From the NCBI GenBank assembly GCA_919902515.1, contig CAKKRD010000010.1:1-64000 (forward strand): a DNA stretch of 64,000 nucleotides, read 5' to 3'. The notes beneath the pieces were generated by a model. The model made no database searches. It had not been told where the DNA came from and saw only the letters and a program-made list of their open reading frames with translations. Position 1 is the stretch's first letter; each line of letters opens with the position of its first letter. Source of the stretch: Nitrosomonadaceae bacterium (lineage in GTDB: Bacteria > Pseudomonadota > Gammaproteobacteria > Burkholderiales > Nitrosomonadaceae). The position numbers were made by a program, and so were the translations under genes. Positions 30,540 to 39,748 of this stretch are shown piece by piece.

Positions 30540-33155
30540 CTAGGCCGCAGCCCGGCTCCCTTGTTCGTACTGCCGGTAGAATGTTTGCTTCAGGAGCTCG
30601 GCTGAGCCGATGTACCCCAGCACAATCAGCCCCATGAGTCCGAGAAAGAGGGGCGGAAGCGGCACAAAGCCAAACAGATTGCCGAGCGGCGTATACGGGA
30701 GCGCGACAGCAGCAGCGGCTACAGCCAGCGTCGCCAGCGTCAGTGCTGTGGACGGCCTGCTCCTCCAGAACGGACCGCGAGTGCGAATGACGAGCACAAC
30801 CAGCGCAGCCGACACGACGGATTCGACGAACCAGCCGCTACGAAACAGCTCGGGAGAAGCTTCCAGGATGAAGAACAACACCCCGAATGTGAGGAAGTCG
30901 AAAACGGAACTGAGCAACCCGAACTTGAGCATGAAGTCGCGGATGAATTTCATGTCCCAGCGCTGGGGCCGCTCGACCGATTCGGTATCTACTCTGTCCG
31001 TGGCGATGGTCATTTCCGGCAAATCAGTCATCAAATTGGTGAGCAGAATCTGCTTTGGCAGCAGCGGCAGAAAAGGCAGGAAAAGCGATGCGCCGGCCAT
31101 GCTGAACATGTTGCCGAAGTTTGCGCTCGTGGCCATGAAAACGTATTTCATGGTATTCGCAAAGGTTGCACGGCCCGCACGCACACCGGCAGCAAGCACG
31201 GCGAGATCCGGCTCGAGCAACACGATGTCAGCGGCTTCCTTCGCTACATCCGCGGCACCTTGAACCGATAAGCCGACGTCCGCCGCGTGCAGCGCTGGAG
31301 CATCGTTGATGCCGTCGCCCAGGTAGCCAACTACATGGCCTGCCGTGCGCAGTGCACGGATGATGCGCTCTTTTTGGTTCGGCTCAACCTCGGCAAAAAT
31401 GTCTGTCATCCGCGCCAACTGTGGCAGCGCCTCGTCGCTTACCTGTCGCAGTTCCTGCCCGCTCACGATACGCGCATCAACCAGGCCGATCTGCCTGGCT
31501 ACTTCTCGCGCCACCAACTGATTGTCCCCGGTAATCACCTTGAGCGCGATACCAAGACCTTGCAGCTCCAGGATCGTTGCCGCAATCCCTGCTTTCGGTG
31601 GATCCGAGAATAGCAGAAAGCCGACAAACGTGAGATCTGTCTCGTCTTCCCGTCCGGCAACGCAGCGCCCCGGCAATGACTTTATCGCAATTCCAAGCGT
31701 GCGCAGCCCGCGTGCACTAAACGCGGCATAGCGCTCAAGGATCGCCTGCTGCTGCCCCGCAATCGGAACAATCTCGCCGTCGCTCAACTCTACCGTAGCG
31801 CACGCCTCGATCACCTGTGACAGCGCTCCCTTGGTCACGAGTACGGCTTGTCCATCCATGGCTGCCAGCACACTCAGACGTTTGCGTGTGAAATCGTACG
31901 GTATCTCGTCAAGGCGCACTGCGCCAAAAGTCCCGTGATTGGCCGCCACCGTAATAGCATCGTCGATCGGGTTGTTAAAACCAGTTTGGAATGTCGCGTT
32001 GATTGCTGCCAGCTGCAGCGTACGCTCGCTTGGATTCCCTTCTGCATCCAGCGCGCCTTCCAGGCTGACCTTGCCTTCTGTAAGCGTGCCTGTCTTGTCC
32101 GAGCACAGCACGTCCATGCTGCCAAAGTTCTCGATCGAAACGAGTCGTTTAACGATAACTTTCTTGGCGGCCATCCGGCGAGCCCCGCTGGCTAGATTTA
32201 CACTAATGATTGCCGGCAGCAATTCGGGGGTCAGACCGACAGCAAGCGCCAGCGCGAACAGAAACGAATCGAGGACCGGCCGCTGCAACAGGACGTTGAA
32301 GGCAAAGATCAGGATCACGAGGATCAGCGTCAACCGGATCAGCAATGTGCCAAATTGACGCACTCCGCGCTCGAAATCCGTTTCCTCCGGCCGAGTCCGC
32401 AACTGCTGTGCGATCGCACCGAATTCCGTGTTGCGGCCCGTTCGTATGACCAGAGCCCGGCCATTCCCACTGACCACATGGGTGCCCTGGAACAGCGCAT
32501 TGGTGCGGCGTGCCAGCGGCGTGTCTACCGGCAAATCGGCCGCGGCCTTCTCGACCGGGAATGTCTCCCCGGTCAGGGTTGCCTCGTTGACAAATAGATC
32601 GCGTGACTCCAACAAGCGGCAATCTGCAGGTACGCCAGAACCTGCGGAAAGGAGAACAATATCACCTGGCACCACCTCATCCCGCGGCACTCTGGTTGCC
32701 GCACCATCGCGCATGACCATGGCACTTAGTTCGACCATTTGCTGCAAGCTGGCGACGACCGTCGCGGCACGGAATTCTTGCCAGAAACCCAGCAAACCGC
32801 TGGCGGCAACGATAAAGAGAATGATGAACCCATCGCTCGGGTCGTGCACCGCGAACGACAGAATCGCTGCGACAATCAAGATCAGGACAATAGGAGAGCC
32901 AAACTGTCGCAACAGTAAGGAAACAACGCTGGGTGCGCCATTATCCTCGAGTGCGTTGGCACCAAAATGTTTAAGCCGCTCAGTCGCCTCGGCCGTGCTG
33001 AGGCCATCAATCGATGTATCGATATCCTGGGCTGTCTCTTCGACACTGCGCGCCCACCACGGCGAGTCTTTCGATCTCGTGAAATTCACCAGAAAATCCT
33101 CACCTAGACATTCGCCGAGAACACGACGATATCGCACAATAAGAGATAGACCCAC
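30540..33155 (-). CDS. mgtA: P-type Mg2+-transporting ATPase
   Basis: CSDKTGTLTEG, NEATLTGETFPVEKA, GYLGDGINDAPALHAADVGLSVQGAADVAKEAADIVLLE. Confidence 0.93.
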   Translation of the reverse strand: MGLSLIVRYRRVLGECLGEDFLVNFTRSKDSPWWARSVEETAQDIDTSIDGLSTAEATERLKHFGANALEDNGAPSVVSLLLRQFGSPIVLILIVAAILSFAVHDPSDGFIILFIVAASGLLGFWQEFRAATVVASLQQMVELSAMVMRDGAATRVPRDEVVPGDIVLLSAGSGVPADCRLLESRDLFVNEATLTGETFPVEKAAADLPVDTPLARRTNALFQGTHVVSGNGRALVIRTGRNTEFGAIAQQLRTRPEETDFERGVRQFGTLLIRLTLILVILIFAFNVLLQRPVLDSFLFALALAVGLTPELLPAIISVNLASGARRMAAKKVIVKRLVSIENFGSMDVLCSDKTGTLTEGKVSLEGALDAEGNPSERTLQLAAINATFQTGFNNPIDDAITVAANHGTFGAVRLDEIPYDFTRKRLSVLAAMDGQAVLVTKGALSQVIEACATVELSDGEIVPIAGQQQAILERYAAFSARGLRTLGIAIKSLPGRCVAGREDETDLTFVGFLLFSDPPKAGIAATILELQGLGIALKVITGDNQLVAREVARQIGLVDARIVSGQELRQVSDEALPQLARMTDIFAEVEPNQKERIIRALRTAGHVVGYLGDGINDAPALHAADVGLSVQGAADVAKEAADIVLLEPDLAVLAAGVRAGRATFANTMKYVFMATSANFGNMFSMAGASLFLPFLPLLPKQILLTNLMTDLPEMTIATDRVDTESVERPQRWDMKFIRDFMLKFGLLSSVFDFLTFGVLFFILEASPELFRSGWFVESVVSAALVVLVIRTRGPFWRSRPSTALTLATLAVAAAAVALPYTPLGNLFGFVPLPPLFLGLMGLIVLGYIGSAELLKQTFYRQYEQGSRAAA

Positions 33156-33357
33156 ATATTATTATGTTTAAGCCATAATCACAGGGTCTCAAGAAGAATA
33201 GAACAGGGCAGGAGCGTCGCATCCGCAGTGCGGTGTTACGGTGAAGTCTTGACGCTACCCGCTATACCGGGCAGTCAGTTGCAATGAATAATGTCAGACA
33301 GACAGATTCCAGCGTCTGTTTTGCCGAACGGGCGGGAAATTTGAGTAAAAGATCAGA

Positions 33358-33676
33358 TCAGTATGAGGCCGTCGGCCCTTCCACCCAGAGGCAGTCTGAA
33401 ATCAGGCACATGCCACCAAATTCCTTCAACCTGGGGGCGTAGCGCCGCAACCACTTTCTGTGCCTGCTCTTCCTGGCAGGCAAGAATCACCATGGCATTT
33501 TCTTCCTGTAAAAAGAGACCGTCAGGGCGCCGTTCACCGCGCGAACCGAGACCGCCCGTATGCTTGATGAAAGTGTAGCCGCGCACACCGGTTGATTCCA
33601 GCAATGCGATCAATTCGTTGAGCTTCTCCTCATCGACGACGATCTCGAACCGTTTCATTGTTATCGTATTATTCAT
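33358..33676 (-). pseudogene. PII-like signalling protein, paralogue of 44996-45313, with +1 frameshift in the last third (ORF track reads through to 33353)
   Basis: MNNTITMKRFEIVVDEEKLNELIALL...GLGSRGERRPDGLFLQEENAMVILACQEEQAQK. Nearly identical to the second copy up to ALRP; after one extra G in the G5 run at 33433-33437 the alternate frame restores LKEFGGMCLISDCLWVEGP-x-x-SY* with stop at 33358. Confidence 0.8.
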
Positions 33677-33847
33677 GGTTTCTCCGAAACGTAATTCTGA
33701 ATTGAGTGCTTCCTGTTAATTTCATAGATGACGTAACCTCTGCCGTCAAGCGGATAATCTGCAACCACCTATTTTTGCTGCGATAACTTGTTCACGGCGG
33801 ACAGGAATTCAGTTTGTGCCGCATCGCGGCGCGAATCTGGCGTGAGT

Positions 33848-33891
33848 AAAAAAAGCGGCAGCGCCAGTTCCCTCTTGAACTGGCGCTGCCG
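33848..33891 (-). terminator. Rho-independent terminator after the carbonic-anhydrase-like gene
   Basis: Perfect 15-bp stem CGGCAGCGCCAGTTC/GAACTGGCGCTGCCG (33856-33870 / 33877-33891) with 6-nt loop, followed on the minus strand by CTTTTTTTACTC. Confidence 0.92.
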
Positions 33892-33904
33892 TTTGTAGTC
33901 CCTG

Positions 33905-34975
33905 CTAAGCCGCTTTGTAAGTTACCGGGTTGGAAACCTTGTCCAAACGCTCCAGCACTTCAAATTTTCTTGTGTTCAGATCGGTACACCCGGTGAGTAT
34001 GTTCAAATGCGGCACCAGATCCGGAACCTTGGCCTTGATGACATCGAGCGCAAATTTACTCAGGAATCTGGCTTTCTCTTTCGCCAGCTCATATTCGGGA
34101 CCAATTTGTCTATAAGCAGCCGAAGTCATGAGCACAATACCGCTTGGGTCGACCCGGCCATCGTCGATGTTGCCTTTCAGCAATACAGCCGCAGTTCCAA
34201 TCGCATCGAAAAGATTCGGATCAAACGGCCCGACTATGAAAGCCGTATTGATGGCATGCAGCCAGTCAAAGCCGCGTCCTACTCCCAAGACCCATTCCTT
34301 GTGTTCGGCATCCTCGATCGGCCTGTTGGAAGTACGGATCATTCGAGAGTGTTTGATGTTTCCTTCAACCAGCGGGGTCATATCCTTGAAAATCCGTTCC
34401 GGCATTGAAGGATACAGTGAACGCAGCATGCTTTCCAATTCGAGTCCGGACAAGCCTTCCTTCACTTCAGCCAGATCAACAACACGACCATCTTCGCCAT
34501 GCAGGATCAAAGCGTCCAAGTCGGTCTCAATGCCACACACAATGGGCACCACGGCACCCTTGCCATAAATACGCTCAAACTGGTTCTTGAGCTTTATGGC
34601 CGTATCTCTGGCAGCATTGGTATCGTAATTGAATCCTCTGCAACCACGGTGAACATCCCCGCGCGCAAAATGATAGGTCACAAAGATCAGGCAGTGCCTG
34701 CCGCGGCTGATGGAGTACTGCGCCCAGTTGTCCAAGGTTGCCTGAAAAAATGGCCAGCCCAGATCAAACTTGCCACCCAAGTTGCGAAAAGGCTGGATGA
34801 TGCCAACTGCGGTTCGCGTCATGACCGGCAAATGAAGCCTGCCATCCATGCATTTGAGCGCCGCTATTTCAGTGGGGTGCTCACCCCGGTATCTGCGGCG
34901 CTCCATGGCCAAATCAATAAAAGTTCGAGAGTGGCGCGCATTCAAATCAAGCAGGTAATCAGTTCCGGTATTCAT
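33905..34975 (-). CDS. Carboxysomal-shell-carbonic-anhydrase (CsoSCA)-like / beta-type carbonic anhydrase-like protein
   Basis: 356 aa; C42-M-D44-G-R46 (CxDxR) and H102...H109-R-G-C112 (HxxC) give a beta-CA-type zinc site; HRGCRGFNYDTNAARD...VCGIETDLDALILHGEDG resembles the remembered CsoSCA segment HSGC...ND...GVDTDTDAIRVH. Confidence 0.65.
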   Translation of the reverse strand: MNTGTDYLLDLNARHSRTFIDLAMERRRYRGEHPTEIAALKCMDGRLHLPVMTRTAVGIIQPFRNLGGKFDLGWPFFQATLDNWAQYSISRGRHCLIFVTYHFARGDVHRGCRGFNYDTNAARDTAIKLKNQFERIYGKGAVVPIVCGIETDLDALILHGEDGRVVDLAEVKEGLSGLELESMLRSLYPSMPERIFKDMTPLVEGNIKHSRMIRTSNRPIEDAEHKEWVLGVGRGFDWLHAINTAFIVGPFDPNLFDAIGTAAVLLKGNIDDGRVDPSGIVLMTSAAYRQIGPEYELAKEKARFLSKFALDVIKAKVPDLVPHLNILTGCTDLNTRKFEVLERLDKVSNPVTYKAA

Positions 34976-35068
34976 AGGTCTATCTCCACAGTTAGATGCA
35001 ATATTATAGCGAATGGGTGGTAAAAAAGAAAAGCCCTGGGGGATACAAAAATTTCTAGCGGTTACGCC

Positions 35069-36574
35069 CTAAGGAGCTGGATTAAGTAGCCGCGACAACC
35101 ATACTTCTGACGCCATTTGGTTGATATGCAGCACGCTGTCCGGGAAAAACCCAAACACCAGAACCAGCAGAGCGGGAACACATAGCAGAGCCAGTTCACG
35201 CGGGGATAGGTCTTGCGCCTGATTGACAACGGATTGCGTGATCGGACCGAAAAACGCACGGCGGATATAGGACAACATGTATGCAGCACCGAGGACTGCA
35301 CCGACCAATGCAGCGATGCCCAAACTAGCGTGTGCTTTTAATGCACCGATAATCAACATCAGTTCAGCAGGAAAACCGCTGGTTCCCGGTACCCCGATAC
35401 TGGCCAGGGTAAACAAGAAATAAAAACAGGTCAGCCGTGGCATCACTTTGGCCAGACCACCCAAGTGGATAATTTCGGTACTGCCCAACCGGTGTTGAAT
35501 CATGCCGGCAATCAGCATCAGCGAGCTAGCCACCAAAGTGAAGTTGAGCAATTGGAAAACCGCACCCTGCAGACCCTGCATGTTCAGGGACGCGATACCA
35601 ACCACCACCAGACCGACGTGGCTGAGACTGGCATAAGCCAGCAGACGGCGCAAATTAGTTTGTTGCAAGGCGATCAACGCACCATACACAAGCGTAACCG
35701 TACCCAGAATACCCAATATCCAACTGTATTCGACCGCTGCAGCAGGGGCTAACGGCATGGTAAAACGCAAGATACCGTAAGCTCCCAGCTTCATACCAGT
35801 CAGTATCGCCGTTACGTGTGCCGGCCCCTCCATTGCAGCAGTGGGTAACCAGGTATGGAAGGGGGCTAAAGGTGCTTTGACAGCGAAACCAAGCAGTAAT
35901 AGTAGAAAAACCAGTGGTTGCAAATCAGCCGCCAAAGGTGTTTCCAGCAGGACCGGCAAGCTGAAGGATAGTGCCTGGGGAATAGCGCCGCCCACTGCCA
36001 CAGCGTGATTGGTTGCTAATATGACGATTGCAAATAGTAGCGGCACCCCGCCAAACAGCATAAACAGCGTATATTTCATCGCAGCGCCGCGGCGCTGCGA
36101 ACCGATGCCCCATAAACCGATTAAAAAGAAGAAAGGCGGCAGCGTCAATTCCCAGAATAAAAAGAACAGCACCGTATCCAGCGCCGTAAATACCCCGATG
36201 GTGACCCCTTCCAGTGCCAGCAATAATGCGAAATGAAAGCGGGGACTCTGTTGCACCGAATTCCACGAAGCAACGATCGCAGTCAGCGTCAACAGTGCTG
36301 ACATAGGCAGGAACAACACTGAGATGCCGTCAATACCGACCAGATAGTCGATATTCAGGAACGGTATCCAGGGATACTTTTCGACCAGTTGGAAACCGCC
36401 GCTACCGGCATTGAACGACTGCACTATCAGCAGCGTCAACAGCAGTTCGCAACCAGCAATTGCCAGCGCGATCACTTTGGCCAGTTTTACGGTAGGGGTG
36501 AACCCGGTGGCAATAGCACCCAGTAATGGCAACAGAATGGCAAGACTCAGTAGCGGGAAACCGGCTTCACTCAT
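35069..36574 (-). CDS. NuoM-like antiporter/complex I proton-channel subunit (third NuoM-like)
   Basis: LFFLFWELTLPPFFFLIGLWG (TM5 Glu), LGFAVKAPLAPFHTWLPTAAMEGP (TM7 Lys). Confidence 0.88.
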   Translation of the reverse strand: MSEAGFPLLSLAILLPLLGAIATGFTPTVKLAKVIALAIAGCELLLTLLIVQSFNAGSGGFQLVEKYPWIPFLNIDYLVGIDGISVLFLPMSALLTLTAIVASWNSVQQSPRFHFALLLALEGVTIGVFTALDTVLFFLFWELTLPPFFFLIGLWGIGSQRRGAAMKYTLFMLFGGVPLLFAIVILATNHAVAVGGAIPQALSFSLPVLLETPLAADLQPLVFLLLLLGFAVKAPLAPFHTWLPTAAMEGPAHVTAILTGMKLGAYGILRFTMPLAPAAAVEYSWILGILGTVTLVYGALIALQQTNLRRLLAYASLSHVGLVVVGIASLNMQGLQGAVFQLLNFTLVASSLMLIAGMIQHRLGSTEIIHLGGLAKVMPRLTCFYFLFTLASIGVPGTSGFPAELMLIIGALKAHASLGIAALVGAVLGAAYMLSYIRRAFFGPITQSVVNQAQDLSPRELALLCVPALLVLVFGFFPDSVLHINQMASEVWLSRLLNPAP

Positions 36575-38168
36575 TATGTCCGCCTTTGGCCCCGACAGGC
36601 ACAGTCACCGTGCCGGACTGTTTTGTACCATGATGTGAGGAATTCAACACAGCATCCAGCTCGCTCATGGAGGCCACTACGTTCTGGTCTATCACATGTA
36701 CCCAGGGTGTCGTGTAAAAACCGGTGCCGATGAGCAATGCGCAAATCACTACAGCGATAACCTGTTCCTTTCTGGCGGGTTGCTGAACGCTGCTGTGAGG
36801 TTGCAGAAACCGTTTAGGCGCGGCGATAAACATCTGTTGAAAAGCACGCAGCAGAAGACCTGCAGCCAGGAGGTTGCCTAGCAATATCGCACTGACAACC
36901 AGCCAGCCGTATCTGGTGGCGGTGCCCTCAATCAGCAGATGCGCGCCGTCAAACCCAGGGGTACCGGGCATGACCATGGTGGTCAGTGCAGAGATCACAA
37001 ACAGAAATGCAATGGTGATATTGGCATCAAACAGTCCGCCCAGGCGGGGGATAAAAGCAGTGCGAGTCCACTCATAAATCAGACCGACACTGAAAAACAT
37101 GCCCGCTGTCGCGAGTCCATAAGCAACGGATAACAGGATGGTTCCTTCCATGCCGTATTTGTTGAAATCAAAAATGCCGATGACCAGCATTCCTGTATGA
37201 CTGACGACGGCAAAGGCCAGCAAGCGGCGGATATTGATTTGCATCAGTGCCAGCAACGCGCCGTAAACGATACTGATTAAACCCAGTGTCAATACAAATC
37301 CGGACCATTGTTCGGCTATCTCCGGAATCAGCGGTAAAATAAAACGGATAGCTCCGTAAACCCCCAGTTTCAGGCCCACCAGGAAAATGGCCACACTGGC
37401 GACAGTGCCCTGTTCCGCCAATACCGGCAGCCAACCGTGAAACGGGAATATCGGCATACGGATGGCAAAACCAAAAAACAGGAGAAAGAAGATCAGCGAT
37501 CCATACTGTAAATGCGCATTACTGACTTCTTTCAATTTCAACCAGTCAAAAGTCAATTCGGCGTCAGGTGTTGCACCCATTAAGCCAAAGGCGAGCAACA
37601 TGAAACCTGCCAGGGTCATCAATAACCCGCTCAGCCAGTGCTGCAGCAAAAATGCGACCACCCAGCGCCGGTTTTCCCCGGTTCCGGCACGAATCGTCAA
37701 CAGCACCACCGGAATCAGTTCCAGCACACACCATAGCCAGAACTGCATCAGATTCATCGCCGAGAACGCGCCAATCAGGATGCCCTCATAGCCCAGAAAA
37801 CATGCGATTTTTAGCCGATCAGTAGCGTGCCGGGTAATCGAGGTATAAACCAAAACCAGTAGTGTAAAAATGGCCGTCAGTGGAATAAACAATATATTGG
37901 CGCCATCAACGCCCACGCTGTAAGTAAAGCCAAGGTTGTGTATCTCTTCAGCCAGTTGAATACCAGGACGATCAGCATCGAAAACACTCAGCAGGTAGAA
38001 GCTGAGCAATACCGTCGACAGTGCTCCGGCAAAACCGATACGCAATGCTACCGACGATGAACGTGACAATAGAATAGCGGCCATCGTTGCCAGCGGGATA
38101 AGCGTCAGCATTGTCAGCAACGGAAACGCTGCTGATTCTGACCAGGGGATAACAGGAGTAATTGCCAT
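36567..38168 (-). CDS. NuoM-like antiporter subunit, divergent (second NuoM-like)
   Basis: LWCVLELIPVVLL retains Glu; FGFAIRMPIFPFHGWLPVLAEQG has Arg where NuoM carries Lys. Start at MAITPVIPW (38168). Confidence 0.85.
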   Translation of the reverse strand: MAITPVIPWSESAAFPLLTMLTLIPLATMAAILLSRSSSVALRIGFAGALSTVLLSFYLLSVFDADRPGIQLAEEIHNLGFTYSVGVDGANILFIPLTAIFTLLVLVYTSITRHATDRLKIACFLGYEGILIGAFSAMNLMQFWLWCVLELIPVVLLTIRAGTGENRRWVVAFLLQHWLSGLLMTLAGFMLLAFGLMGATPDAELTFDWLKLKEVSNAHLQYGSLIFFLLFFGFAIRMPIFPFHGWLPVLAEQGTVASVAIFLVGLKLGVYGAIRFILPLIPEIAEQWSGFVLTLGLISIVYGALLALMQINIRRLLAFAVVSHTGMLVIGIFDFNKYGMEGTILLSVAYGLATAGMFFSVGLIYEWTRTAFIPRLGGLFDANITIAFLFVISALTTMVMPGTPGFDGAHLLIEGTATRYGWLVVSAILLGNLLAAGLLLRAFQQMFIAAPKRFLQPHSSVQQPARKEQVIAVVICALLIGTGFYTTPWVHVIDQNVVASMSELDAVLNSSHHGTKQSGTVTVPVGAKGGHNE

Positions 38169-38175
38169 CAGTCCC

Positions 38176-39744
38176 TCAGATTGCAGCTGCAAGCAGCAAC
38201 ACTGTGAATACAAACACCACCAGGTAGCGGGGTTTCAGTATTAATTTTTCAAATTTATTGGCGGCAAATCCAAGCTGGCGCCCCATGTCGATCGCGTCTA
38301 TGCCTATGCCCCGCAATACCAGGCGATCTTCAAACCAATTGAAAATATCCGCTGTCCATTGGAAAAATTTGCCCGCGAATCCACTGCCACGACTGAATTC
38401 ATCAGCGTCATGATCCGGCCGGGAACTCAGTATTTTCCCTTCCAGTTGCGCCAGCGATGATATGGCGCGGCCTGCGCGCGCAGGTGTGCCCATGATGCGG
38501 TCAACGATGTGGTCATCAAAATAGCCCAGATCATGTCCCAGCCCGTGAACCGGTCTTACCAAAGCCCGATCGGTAACCGGATCCAGCCAGAAACGCTGTA
38601 TCGATGCGGTATATAGCCAACGTAGTCCGGCGATGTCGCGCGAAACCGGCTTCATCGGGTTGCCGTGTACATAATGCAGAAACGACGGCGCGGTCAATAC
38701 TTGATAACAGCGTACAACAGCATGAGCGCAAAGATGCCAACTGGCCAGTTGCCACAGACCCAGACCGCACTCCAGGAACATCAAACCCAGTTGGCCAGAT
38801 ATAGCAAAACACAGCGAACTTTTAACGTCGGTTTGAGTGAGTCCGACCACAAAGCTATAGATGGCAGTGCCTAATCCCACAACGGCGAGCAACCCCATTG
38901 CAAATGGAGCCTGTTCAAAAATTGGCTGCAGCAGAATCACCAGATAGACCCCAGCATGCGTCATGATCGCACCATAAAATACCGCACTCGACGGTGTCGG
39001 CCCTTCCATCGCCCGCGCCAACCAGGGAGTGAACGGCAACTGTGCCGATTTTGCAAAAGCTGCTATGGCGAAACACATAGCGATTACAGTGGCGGTAGGG
39101 GTGGTCAATTGCGTCGCCACTGCATTCAGACCGTTCCAATCAATGTTCCTGGCATAAAAATAGCTGATGCCTATTCCCAGAATAAAACCGGCATCACCGA
39201 TGCGATTGGTGACAAATACACGAGTTGCATTGATAACAGCGACTGGACGGTCATATGCAAAGGCTATCAACAGATAGGAACATAGCCCGGCAATTTCCCA
39301 GCCGACAAAAGTACCAACAGCGTTACCCGATAACACCAGCAACAACATTGCCGAAGAAAACAAGCTCAGGGCGAAGAAGAATCGGTAGAAACCGGGTTCT
39401 TTATGCAGGTAATTGATTGAGAAACGAGTGACAATGACTAGCAATATCGAAAACAGCGCTGCCAAGCCGACATTAAAACCCGTAGTGATGAAATTCACCT
39501 TTATGCTCAGGCTATCACTGCCCAGCCATTGCCCCGCACTGAACGAGCCGGTGTTTTTACCGAGCAAATCGGCGCCCAGCAGAGTCAGAGCCAGTAGGCA
39601 CGACAAGGTAATCGCCCAGCTAGCGATACGCGCCGTGACCGCTTCGTCGGCCACACCACGCAACATGCCAAAGACATGACCGATGCCGATCACCGCGGCA
39701 GCGGTCAATGGTAACAACAGGATCAGAACAACCAATGCATCCAT
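38176..39744 (-). CDS. NuoL/NdhF-like subunit, candidate DabB partner of DabA
   Basis: MDALVVLILLLPLTAAAVIGIG..., FVGWEIAGLCSYLLIAF, FAKSAQLPFTPWLARAMEGPTPSSAVFYGAIMTHAGVYL. ATG at 39744, 4 bp after the DabA stop. Confidence 0.88.
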   Translation of the reverse strand: MDALVVLILLLPLTAAAVIGIGHVFGMLRGVADEAVTARIASWAITLSCLLALTLLGADLLGKNTGSFSAGQWLGSDSLSIKVNFITTGFNVGLAALFSILLVIVTRFSINYLHKEPGFYRFFFALSLFSSAMLLLVLSGNAVGTFVGWEIAGLCSYLLIAFAYDRPVAVINATRVFVTNRIGDAGFILGIGISYFYARNIDWNGLNAVATQLTTPTATVIAMCFAIAAFAKSAQLPFTPWLARAMEGPTPSSAVFYGAIMTHAGVYLVILLQPIFEQAPFAMGLLAVVGLGTAIYSFVVGLTQTDVKSSLCFAISGQLGLMFLECGLGLWQLASWHLCAHAVVRCYQVLTAPSFLHYVHGNPMKPVSRDIAGLRWLYTASIQRFWLDPVTDRALVRPVHGLGHDLGYFDDHIVDRIMGTPARAGRAISSLAQLEGKILSSRPDHDADEFSRGSGFAGKFFQWTADIFNWFEDRLVLRGIGIDAIDMGRQLGFAANKFEKLILKPRYLVVFVFTVLLLAAAI

Positions 39745-39748
39745 TGCT

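Noticed and set aside
33353-33357. C-terminal end of the ORF-track protein 33353..33676 taken at face value (VEGIWWHVPDFRLPLGGRADGLILI)
   Set aside because: Comparison with the paralogue at 44996-45313 shows this tail is the out-of-frame product of a single-base insertion.
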